A stretch of 64,000 nucleotides of DNA, from positions 930,001 to 994,000 of the forward strand of contig WNYE01000001.1 in assembly GCA_021396245.1 (NCBI GenBank). Reading direction: 5' to 3'. The translations under genes and the position numbers were made by a program. Each line of letters starts with the position of its first letter. Positions within the stretch are counted from its first letter, which is position 1. This DNA comes from Sporothrix humicola (lineage: Eukaryota; Ascomycota; Sordariomycetes; Ophiostomatales; Ophiostomataceae). The notes beneath the pieces are model-generated. The model was not told the origin of the DNA. It did not search any database and worked only from the letters and a program-made list of their open reading frames with translations. This document shows positions 8,801 through 16,714 of this stretch, in pieces.

Positions 8801-11356
8801 TAGATCCTTGGCCCAAACTTTTCGCTCGATTGCCTGATACATGGATGTTGAGGTAAATTGCTCTCTTCTTAGAGCCTTTGTAGAGTTTTCTGACTGTCTC
8901 ATGTCCTCCCATATATAGCAAAGAGCGTCAAGCTGGATGGGAATCTGAACGAGGTTGCGGAGGGCTGCATATTTTTTCAGAAATAACCATAGACCCTGGG
9001 CTTCTTCTATCTTGGGCAGTGAGTGGTGGATATAGCTTATCGCTTCGTTAATTAGAAATCCGGTTGAGACCAACTCGTAATCAAATGGCCTGAATCCAGC
9101 AGGAAGTTTGTTTCCAGGCCTTGATGTGACGATAACATTCGGCTGGTTTAGGAGTTTTTGAAGAAACCGGGCCATTTCGTGTTCCGGGTCCAATTGATGC
9201 GAGACCTCGTCGACGCCGTCGAGTAGAAATAGTGTACGACACTTTGTAGGATTTTCTGTGCAGTGGTTGTGTAAAGCTTTTGCAAACAACCTTGATTCAG
9301 GAGATGATGAAAAGAACTCCGACTGGAAAAGGTCCGCTAGTTGAAAGTCGTACCCTGCTTTGTGCAGCTTAAGGTTGCGAAGAGGAATCCAAAGGACCCT
9401 GTCATACAGCGCTGTCCATGATGAGAACTCGGGGCAGACTTGGGAGCGTGTCAGCTCGTATACAATCTTTTTGCAAAGAGTTGTTTTTCCAACACCAGCA
9501 CTTCCTCTGATAAGGATTCGCCTCGGTACACGTATCTCTGCATTATTGTATCTTTGGGGCTTGAATAGCGTCGAAAATGTTCTTGTTACGCCGTCTGGTA
9601 TTTCCCCACCCCCCACGTAGCCACGACGGCGTCGGAAATTGTATCTGTCGCCGCTGTCGTCGCCGCTGTCGTCGCCGCTGTCGTCGTCGCTGTCGTCGTC
9701 TCTACCATCGTCATCATCGTCATCATCATCGCTTTCGTGGTCTCGTCTACTCCAACGCACCAAATTGTGGTCATCTTCTTCCTGCTCGTTGTTCTCTTTG
9801 CTGTGATTGTCGTCGTTATATTTATTGTTGGCGGTTGTTCCGTTGCTGTAGACATCGGGCTCGGTGTTGCTTGAGGTGGGGGGTCTTCCGTTATGTGTCT
9901 CCTGCGACTCCTCCACTATCACGAGGTTGACATAACAATGCTCCATTGGTAGCAGCTCACCAGAAATGCGCTGAATTTGCAGAAGGTGCTCGCCGTTAGA
10001 ACGATAGTGCTTGCGAAGTTCCCTATCGGCGTAGAAGAGATGTGCTTCCGAGCATCGCTCCCACGCAACCGATAATAGATCTGATTCCAAGGCACCGTTG
10101 GAAACGGGGTAACTGCCAATGTCCCATGTGTATGGAGACCCTGACCTGTAAGTTTGTGGACGTTGAGCTCTGCTAGGTGCTGAAAGTTGACCGAATGTGT
10201 CTTGCAGAGCCTCTCTCCAAGCATCCATTCTATTGATATAATCGGTCTTCGTCTTTCCGGTAGGCCTCAGTGCGTCAGACCTGCCCTTTGGCGTTGGGAG
10301 TTGTCTGGCAACGGCCTCAATCACCTCCTGAGTGGCCTTTTTCTGATCATCGTCAAACATGGCGGCGGCTTTCCAAGCGCGTTCCATCTGGGCGCAAAGG
10401 CCGCATAGAAAATGGATGTTCTGGCGACACGGTATGTCTTGGAGAAGGGACCTTAGGATGGAAAATGCCTTGGCTTCGAGCAGCATCTCCGTGTAACGTA
10501 GGGCCACGAACCAGTCCTTTGGTTTTCGTTGCCCGTTGACGCTGTCCGCCAAGCCTTTCATGTTGTCTGTGCTTTCCGAAATGGTCTTTATCAAGTCGAT
10601 GATGGACAAAGTGAGCTCGGGCACCTTTCCCAAGGCGACAACGCCATCGAAAAGCTTGGAGAGATCGAGTGTTGTCACAGCCCCGGCAATTTTGCTGGCC
10701 GCTCCCACAAAATCTACCAGGTTCTGGAAGAAGATCTTGTACGGGCCCTCACTGTCTGGTATGCAGCGTAGGGCTTCGTGGGCATAGGTTGCTGCTTGAA
10801 CCAGTCGAATCTCCTTGTCCTTGCCCAACTTTTCAAGGGCTTCCATGAGTGGCTTGTGAAGGGCATCGCGGTCGATGCCCTTAGTCTTGACATCGTGCAT
10901 GGCGTCCAAGACGCTGGACAATGTTGTGACCAGCTGATATTGTGTTGCCACCTCTGCTTGCTCGGTGGACTGGATCAAGCGCAATGTTATGCTCTGCAGA
11001 GCATTCCCCAGCCGCATATCAGAGAGCGAAGGAAGCGCCAGTCTGAGTTGCGTTCGGGAAATGCTCGCTCGCAAGACGTCGACAAAATGTCGGCAAAGTT
11101 GCGGGTCCAAGATCTGCCCATCAGCAGTGCCCTTTGTGATGGCGTTGATAAAGGCCCACAAGAGTGCATTGTAGGAATCGAGCGGCACAACACTCGCGAT
11201 TGCTGCGGCTTCGGGTGCTAAGGAAAGAGGCGTGTTCTCGCTGAACACTTTGACCATCGTCGAGGTCCATGTTTGCAGGATAGACTGCTCCTTGGGGCTC
11301 GTTGTGGGGTCCTGTATTCGCCGGACAAGTTCCGGGACATTTGTTGGACGAGACAT
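5855..11356 (-). CDS. NACHT NLR with HEAT repeats and C-terminal transmembrane tail
   Basis: 1833 aa, single exon. Start is the ATG at 11356; the ORF runs 10 codons further up only to a TTG. Order: a helical ARM-like N-terminal region (about 1-420); an acidic Asp/Ser linker (about 537-572); a NACHT domain with P-loop GSAGVGKTT (about 615), Walker B LLDGVDE (about 711) and sensor-like VTSRPG (about 740); then a winged-helix-like spacer. HEAT-type helical repeats (about 1205-1690) carry the A.RV..A...L pattern. A hydrophobic segment (about 1811-1826) is followed by only about 7 residues, as in tail-anchored proteins. NACHT proteins are STAND ATPases that oligomerise on ligand binding; fungal ones act in incompatibility and innate-immunity-like responses. 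No HET, HeLo, patatin or other named death effector is visible at the N-terminus, so the output is unknown. It is convergent with the DUF7580 gene. Confidence 0.9.
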   Translation of the reverse strand: MSRPTNVPELVRRIQDPTTSPKEQSILQTWTSTMVKVFSENTPLSLAPEAAAIASVVPLDSYNALLWAFINAITKGTADGQILDPQLCRHFVDVLRASISRTQLRLALPSLSDMRLGNALQSITLRLIQSTEQAEVATQYQLVTTLSSVLDAMHDVKTKGIDRDALHKPLMEALEKLGKDKEIRLVQAATYAHEALRCIPDSEGPYKIFFQNLVDFVGAASKIAGAVTTLDLSKLFDGVVALGKVPELTLSIIDLIKTISESTDNMKGLADSVNGQRKPKDWFVALRYTEMLLEAKAFSILRSLLQDIPCRQNIHFLCGLCAQMERAWKAAAMFDDDQKKATQEVIEAVARQLPTPKGRSDALRPTGKTKTDYINRMDAWREALQDTFGQLSAPSRAQRPQTYRSGSPYTWDIGSYPVSNGALESDLLSVAWERCSEAHLFYADRELRKHYRSNGEHLLQIQRISGELLPMEHCYVNLVIVEESQETHNGRPPTSSNTEPDVYSNGTTANNKYNDDNHSKENNEQEEDDHNLVRWSRRDHESDDDDDDDDGRDDDSDDDSGDDSGDDSGDRYNFRRRRGYVGGGEIPDGVTRTFSTLFKPQRYNNAEIRVPRRILIRGSAGVGKTTLCKKIVYELTRSQVCPEFSSWTALYDRVLWIPLRNLKLHKAGYDFQLADLFQSEFFSSSPESRLFAKALHNHCTENPTKCRTLFLLDGVDEVSHQLDPEHEMARFLQKLLNQPNVIVTSRPGNKLPAGFRPFDYELVSTGFLINEAISYIHHSLPKIEEAQGLWLFLKKYAALRNLVQIPIQLDALCYIWEDMRQSENSTKALRREQFTSTSMYQAIERKVWAKDLPRLRKRLPCGDTITDDKARCLRSPKEIYPLVENEVCFVQLLAFSGLVNDTVYFESHHCDNVYDHMDSPPLDGLLDHFLAKFSLLRTLDVSQPRIKDVHGGQSSQNFPVPRSCRTYHFVHLTYQEFFAAQYFVSQWMLGNKLCHLNFGNGKVAFVEARSFIQQKKYDTRLNLFWTFVSGLLDGHNTLSAHLTNTTSITPLDQFFYELEQNPRDILGFEHQKLILRCLKEVSSPQDMVTYGPIREELHEWISYEFRKWGRSLLSWELEFLSKSVQDDIMIAIRIPSTSVAITFKRPSRFEENLPLPTHSKQPLQKEPYLSTWGEFLYPDDGDARHYIDAISQRLCLSSIREDSQLRKYLVKQMPDLLDCLLGCLEHTGYHARVNAANVFMKVARRKRCLPPTAIVALISRLNDDTAYVASLATSALCYLIPLPDEAAQAICERLRVRDSDVCRGTLRAIRKCYVKSGEVLGAVAQLLLDPSPNVQHEAARIIQRRSGVLPICVLKRLVALLKSPLLIENSAAVRCLSRPPSDGFGPILEEPDSENKDSPPLQTLEVLVSLLHESPSEDIRSASVLALAKSTACIPSEICFQMAKGLQDPAGRVRRCTALALNRHLRRSVPDSTAIFLFILSYWESECSQGNTRLPSHKLPTHFPLSPSIISILTDKMIDPETPLPARYMILEVFEHQARSLPSKTIDIISASRASLLTQEPCEGEPRQNIAAEATIEVFSQLLKRAPLLSEGTISHLTAQLSSKDSYVVETAITVFFFHKELVSRYDISTAMANLLYHEDDSVADLAGSILASALSLPLNVVVQGQPQDLRFEGIPTSITGQIALFRYLFTLPETVLQKTFGRNRETALALFKVCLDLSRSMSVYWYEDGTEHYIIVMEGVKRRISKASLPISSEEIAKELGLPQRRSYLPTMTRDCSTQDGILSTREPLLDLPSRYSPGIFFEDEFYLESIFVCIVAVLLSYFISLFTQKQL
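9649..9696 (-). repeat. 12-nt coding minisatellite in the NLR acidic linker
   Basis: Four tandem copies of a 12-nt unit (cgccgctgtcgt on the plus strand; the last copy has one change) at 9649, 9661, 9673 and 9685. On the coding strand they encode repeated Asp-Asp-Ser-Gly. Further Asp-rich triplet repeats continue to about 9740. The unit length keeps the reading frame, so copy-number change would alter linker length without breaking the protein. Confidence 0.9.
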
Positions 11357-11929
11357 TGTTGCTATCGGCCGGGTGTTCGGCGACAAAGGCTGGTTGTTTG
11401 GCGATGAATACTTTTGTCGAGATACAAGATTTGAGACTCGAACAGATTTTGTTTTCGTGGCTCGTTGATGGATAATCTTTTGTCTCTACGGTTTGAGGGA
11501 AATTGCACAATGAACAAATATCTTCTCTGCCTGGGCGGCCTCCGTCGCCTCAGCTCTGCGGCTGTATCAGCCAATCCATGGATGGGATGCGTGGGGTCGA
11601 CAAGGCGTCCTGTTCAATGATTGTCATTGGTGACAGCTGTCAATGTGCAGAAATGCCGTTGTCGTGGCTGGCACCCTGCGGTGACGAAGACAATCATCAT
11701 ACGCACGTCCCAGTTCATACATTAGATAAAGTGAAAAATGTGTGTTGCATTTGTTTGGAATACGATACCTAAGAAAAACGTTTGTTTACATCATAAAAGG
11801 AGACATTAAAATAAAGTAGTAGACTGACTAACACCGACGAGCACGTGGCACGACCCGGCGGTCCGCACGGAAGGTGCGCGCGACGACCCGAAGCCCCACA
11901 GATAATAGGACCCCTGTATCCCAAGATCT
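11357..11929. other. Intergenic region upstream of the NLR
   Basis: About 0.57 kb between the NLR start and the 3' end of the CBM-like gene, both on the minus strand. It should carry the NLR promoter. No convincing ORF or structured RNA was seen. Confidence 0.5.
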
Positions 11930-12670
11930 TCACAACTGGCAGGAGCGAACGACTGACATTTCAGAAAACCCGACGGCAGACGTTGTATAGTTGGACCAGA
12001 TGCTGCAAATGAATGGCACCGAGTCAGCCTGGGCGACAAACGAACCCGTGTAAGTGGCCCAGTTCTTTGTGAAATAGCCCAGCTTCAGAACTGTTCCTGG
12101 CACAGAGCAAGTAACAATGCCTGGGCCTGTCTGCTCAGGTTGCCACCAAATGGTGCTCAAAACATAGGTCTGGCCCGTTTCGAGTGTAAGGGTCTGGCTG
12201 ATGGACGATATGCTTCCGCTGCCGGCAGAAAAGTCGGCACAGTTGCCGTCGGGGCTGGTGCACTCGTTTGGCAGCGACTCAAAGACGCCGTCACCCGAAG
12301 TGGTCCATCCTACACTGAGATCGCTGGAAAAGTCGCCGTTAACGAGAAGATTGGAGCTGCACGCTGATGATTGTGCTGGTGCTGCAGAGGTAGAGGCAGT
12401 GATTGTCGAGGGCGGCGTTGTTGTTGTAGTTGTTCTCGAGAAGCCAACTCGCGACAATGTGATTGTTGTGGTGCTTGTGGAAAAAATTGTTGTGGTAGAG
12501 AAACGAGTCTCTGTGGTTGTCGGCTCAGTATCATCTGAAAGTGACGAGATCGACTGTGACAGGAAAGACTGGCCGTCCAATTTCAAATTGGGAGACTTGA
12601 GCCTGCATCGGGATGCTATTGTGGAGTGGGCTGCGAGGCCAAAAACCAGAAAACGGAGTAATGTTTTCAT
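11930..12670 (-). CDS. Secreted Thr-rich protein with CBM4/9-like domain
   Basis: 246 aa from the ATG at 12670. The frame also offers an ATG at 12724, but the signal peptide (MKTLLRFLVFGLAAHSTIAS) begins at 12670, so that start is preferred. Order: signal peptide (about 1-20), a Ser/Thr-rich linker with TTTT runs (about 45-100) likely to be O-mannosylated, then a C-terminal beta-rich domain opening with NLLVNGDFS...W and continuing with SQTLTLETGQTYVLS. That pattern is typical of fungal CBM4/9 (CenC-type) modules. Cysteines near both ends of the domain may pair. There is no catalytic domain. Likely an extracellular or cell-wall protein binding a polysaccharide; the ligand cannot be told. Confidence 0.75.
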   Translation of the reverse strand: MKTLLRFLVFGLAAHSTIASRCRLKSPNLKLDGQSFLSQSISSLSDDTEPTTTETRFSTTTIFSTSTTTITLSRVGFSRTTTTTTPPSTITASTSAAPAQSSACSSNLLVNGDFSSDLSVGWTTSGDGVFESLPNECTSPDGNCADFSAGSGSISSISQTLTLETGQTYVLSTIWWQPEQTGPGIVTCSVPGTVLKLGYFTKNWATYTGSFVAQADSVPFICSIWSNYTTSAVGFSEMSVVRSCQL

Positions 12671-13830
12671 CTTGTGTTGATCTGAGGTCATTGAACAAAG
12701 TTTGTCGATCAGTTCCTTTTCCATTCATGTTGAAGAATTAATTTATTCTCATAATGCGGTTTTATGTAAATCATATACTCGGTACTGTACAACTTTGAAT
12801 TGTTCTTTTTTGAAATTAATGGGGAGACTGGGGAAGGGAGGCGAAGATGGCGCACTTGATGACAGGCACATTCCTTAGTCGTTGCAGAAACTACCCATCA
12901 CGAACCACAACCCAGTGTTCTAGGCGCTAAATTGGACTCTAGATTTTTGTTCTATCGAGCTTTATGAGACCTATCGGTGGCCCGTTTTCCATTGAGTAGC
13001 TTTTGCCAGCCTTTGAATGGATTGCGATAACTGTCATGTGAATCGAGTTTTTCCATCACGTCTTGGTATTGTTAGTTTGATTTTGTCCTAAATGTCAGAA
13101 GACAGAGACTGTTTTTTCTCTCCGATATTGACTCTAGACTTCATCTTGTTCATTCTTAAGTTTTGTGTTATATCCTCTTGATTTTTTTTTATTTGATTTT
13201 TCCACAAGAGAGAAATGGTAAATCTTTCATATTCTAAGCCTTGAAACCTCGAAACCAAACTTTACAACTTTTATTTATTTTGCAAAAAATCAAGTTAAAG
13301 AATAAAACAAAAGCAAGAAAACACAATATTCACAATATATAAACACCTTAAAAAGAAACAAAAAGAAAGAAACGATAAAAAAACGTACAGCAGCGGGTAT
13401 TCGCTGGTCGTCACCGACCCAACTACTAATCCGCCGATTACTGGTTTGACTAGGGGAGAGCGGACGGGATCCCGTATTTTCCAGTATCTATGGCCGTACG
13501 TGGAAGAAGTACATGTGAACGGAGTTTATATGGGGAGTATGAGGCTCAAAATGGATGTCTTTGGCGATGTTGACAGTGTAGACGGTGTGAGGTCATACGA
13601 CCCAGAATCGCCAAAATTAGCCCGATACTGCTACGCTTGGAGTCGGCCTTTGTCACCAGTGTGGCGGAGTTGCACCTGCCATCGCCCAGGCACACCGCGC
13701 CAATTGACAATTGACAGGCCATTGACCGCTATCAGTCACGCGCTAGCATTCTGTACCTTCCCAACATACGAGATACAAAATGCTGGTGTTTAACAAATAA
13801 AATATCCTTGGCCAAATATCAACTCACAAC
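12671..13830. other. Divergent promoter region, AT-rich core
   Basis: About 1.15 kb between the CBM-like gene (minus) and the CmcJ/AsaB-like gene (plus). The stretch 13060-13400 is strongly AT-rich with poly-A/T runs, unlike the GC-rich flanks. No gene is supported. Confidence 0.55.
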
Positions 13831-14824
13831 ATGGCCATTGGCTCAACTTCTGCTGGGCTGCCTGCCCCGGCGACTTCTGCCGACAAGGGCATCGACAAGG
13901 GCGCCGCCGTGCAGGGCAAGATGCACTTTCTGACGCGCGACCCCAAGTATGCGACGGAGAAGCCGTACACGTTGCGATACACGCCGGCACCGGAAAGCGG
14001 GATTCCGCAGACGAATATTGCGCGCGTCGAGCACCCGATTGTGTTCCGCGACTGGCGGGGGCGGACGGACCTCAAGTACGACGAGTGCGGGTTCGGAATG
14101 GCCAAGCTGGGCGAAGGCGATAAAGACGACGGAGCTCCGTTTGGCTACGACGACTTTGCGCACAGCGAGCGCATCGAGGAAGTGCATGCGCCACGGGTTC
14201 TCCAAGCTGTGCGTGCTGCCTTGGGCGCTTCGTCGGCCGAGCTGGTCGACTACGTGGTGCGGCGGCGGCATGCGGCGTGGCCGGTCTCAACGGGCGAGCC
14301 ATACGCGTTCCAGCAGCCGGCGTCACGAGCACATATCGACCATACGTATGCCGGCGCTGTGGCTGTGATCCGTGCGGCACACGGCGAGGCGGCCGATGAG
14401 GTCCTGAAGAAGCGGTGGCAGTTAGTCAAGTGAGTATCCTGTCCTTCGTGTGCACTCCATGTTCATTTTATCACACTGCTAACAGTGCAGTGCCTGGCAT
14501 CCTTTACGAGGACCTCTTGTGGACTGGCCTTTGGCAGTCTGTGACGCACGCACTGTCAACTTTTCCCGTGATACAATGGCCGGCGATGTGGTGGACCGGC
14601 ACCAAGTGTTTGAGAATACCCAAGTGCACTTTGATGAGCGACAAGAGTGGTATTATCTGCAGCGTCAGATGCCAGCCGAGGTTGTCTTTTTCAAGAATGC
14701 CGACAGTCAAGAGCCAGACGGCGCCACACCGGGCGTGCCACATGCTGCTTTTGACAATCCGTTGACGACAGAGGAGGACTTTCGACGAGAGAGCATCGAA
14801 ATGCGCATTCTGGTCGTGTGGTAG
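13831..14824 (+). CDS. CmcJ/NvfI (AsaB/GA4-desaturase-like) oxidoreductase
   Basis: Two exons, 13831..14429 and 14491..14824; 310 aa. The 61-nt intron (GTGAGT donor, CTAAC branch point, GCAG acceptor) restores the codon AAT, giving NAWHPLRGPLVDWPLAVCDA. Other family landmarks are ARVEHP near residue 70, ENTQVHFD...WYYL...M..EV..FKNADS, GVPHAAFDNP and a terminal RESIEMR segment. This is the fungal asaB / GA4-desaturase / cephalosporin 7alpha-methoxylase-related family, now grouped as CmcJ/NvfI oxidoreductases, small proteins related to 2-oxoglutarate/Fe(II)-type enzymes. Length (about 280-320 aa) fits. Several members act in secondary metabolism, but no synthase gene lies near here, so the substrate is unknown. 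Confidence 0.9.
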
Positions 14825-15171
14825 ATGGGTATGGGGACCGTTGAAGATGTTTGTATAAAGATGTACGATATGACGAGATACGATATTCCACGTTTTGATC
14901 AAGCATTTTTATCGCGTGGCAAGTTGATGGGACCGCATCGAGTCACGGCACGTGGCATTTTACTTGATAACACTCTCGACGTTAAAGACTGAAGAAAATC
15001 AGTTGGTATTCTCGCTATTTTCGCTTTCCGTCCCATCCGTCCATCATTAAGGTTTGCTTTTGGTCTAATGCACAGCAAAGTGTCTCCATCTGTCGTCATA
15101 TCATTAACTAACAGGACTTGTCGTCCGTTGATTCATCATTCCGTTCGTCTTCCCAATCCAACCACCGTTGG
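14825..15171. other. Convergent intergenic region
   Basis: Shared 3' region of the oxidoreductase gene and the small repeat protein. Nothing else was seen. Confidence 0.5.
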
Positions 15172-15516
15172 TCATTGCCGCACAACGCGCACGGTCTTGC
15201 GCGTACTTGGCTTGACATTGGCGGCTGTGCCGTCCACCACGACCGTGTCGCCCTTGGCCACGCCGTACTCGTTGCCGGCGGCCGCGTTCGGTGCCTCGGC
15301 GCCGGGCCAGCTGGCCTTCCACGGCTGGGTCTTCGTGGTCTCTGTCGATGCAGACTCGGTCACACGGGCCGACGGCTTGACGTTGGCAGCGGTGCCGTCG
15401 ACAACGGCCACATCGCCCTTTGCGACGCCGTACTCGACAGTAGCGGAGGAGGCCTCGTTGTTGGCGTTGGCATTCGCCGGCCAGGCGGCCTTCCACGGCT
15501 GGATCTTGTCGGCCAT
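15172..15516 (-). CDS. 114-aa protein made of two tandem copies of a 55-58 residue unit
   Basis: ATG at 15516, single exon. I do not recognise the family. The protein is an internal duplication: copy 1 has QPWKAAWP at 6-13 and EYGVAKGD...VVDGTAANVKPS at 28-49; copy 2 has QPWKASWP at 64-71 and EYGVAKGD...VVDGTAANVKPS at 83-104. An Asn/Ala-rich spacer of variable length lies within each copy, and the C-terminus is basic (RKTVRVVRQ). No signal peptide or membrane segment. The DNA of the two copies differs mostly at third codon positions, which argues that this is a real coding gene under protein-level constraint and not a recent DNA repeat. The KGD-x-VVVDGT pattern looks beta-hairpin-like (inference). 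Confidence 0.75.
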   Translation of the reverse strand: MADKIQPWKAAWPANANANNEASSATVEYGVAKGDVAVVDGTAANVKPSARVTESASTETTKTQPWKASWPGAEAPNAAAGNEYGVAKGDTVVVDGTAANVKPSTRKTVRVVRQ

Positions 15517-16714
15517 TGTGGATTGTCGGTGAAGTTGTGGTGAAGAAAATTAGGAGGCGGTGATAGAGAGAGAATGGCGGGAGAGGCTGGTTTCAATTCT
15601 GTGTTGCCGTGAATGATTTAACGTCACGAATGGAAGATGACAAAAACGCCCACAAAGGACTCGAAAGACGCAAATGCTCGAGAGAGGCGAAAGATACCGT
15701 TTTTATGACAATGGCATTGGGACCAGACTCAAACGGCTTGGTCAGAGTCTTGGGAGTCTTGGCTCGGTGTTCTTTGGGGCTGGGACCTGACAGAAGGCGC
15801 ATTTTGGAGAATTTTAGGGCAGTCCAGGCCCTTTCCCCTCGCCCCAAGGGGCCTCCCTTTTTAGTCTGTTCTCGTCTGTTTAGTCGTCGACAGGCGGAAC
15901 CGGTGCCCGATATCGCTAGCGGGGGAAAAACTGGGGAACGGAAAGGTGTCTGACCACCAACTGATAGGGGAAAGAGCGAAGAAAGCACGGTGAAAGGGAG
16001 CGGTGAGGGCTGGGCTCAGCATGAGAACGGACATAAGAGCGTGTCGTACAGCGGCTCGGGACTGCCGGCGTGAGTGCACGCGACCCTGTTATCACGTAAA
16101 ATAAACTCGGTGACCATTCCACGAATCCTTCTCGTGCAATCTTCCCCAACATTTTCCGTGACAAATACGGAGCTTTGATAGGGCATTTGACCGATTTTAC
16201 ACGTCGTACGGGTCACGAAAACCAAATATTGTGTTGCAAGCAGGTTCAATAGAAATTGTAGTTGTTTGTTTCAATCTCGAGCGTATTCAAGTGGCTTCTT
16301 TCTCCGTTCCGCTCTCCCTCCTTTCCAACCGCTATGCATGATCAGGGGATAAGAATATTCCAAGGTAAAAATAAAAACGCAGCAAAAAGTAAATAAAAGC
16401 AACGTATGAGCAATAAAGAAGGCGCTCGCATAATGAGGCTATGTAATATATAATGTGTGCTGGACAGAACAGAAGGAGGCGAAGAAGGTGACAAGAAAGC
16501 CAGAAGAGGAAGACAGAAAGAAGACAGGACAGAAGGACGAAAATCAAAAGAATAATAGGGATAAAGGATGATAAAAAAGGGGGTATATGTGCTTCCAAAA
16601 AATCCATGGACCAGCGTCAAACCACTTCCTTTCCATGCCACACAGTCAGAATACTAAAAGTCAAGTATGGGGGGAAGAGCAAAGGACCAGACCAAGAGCT
16701 GCCATCCACATTAA
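15517..16714. other. Intergenic region between the small repeat gene and BUD6
   Basis: About 1.2 kb holding the promoter of the 114-aa gene and the 3' region of BUD6. The stretch 16330-16600 is purine-rich on the plus strand. Short overlapping ORFs show no family signature. Confidence 0.5.

Noticed and set aside
13831..16714. Secondary-metabolite gene cluster around the CmcJ/NvfI oxidoreductase
   Set aside because: No polyketide, peptide or terpene synthase, transporter or cluster regulator lies nearby; the next genes are a small repeat protein and BUD6.
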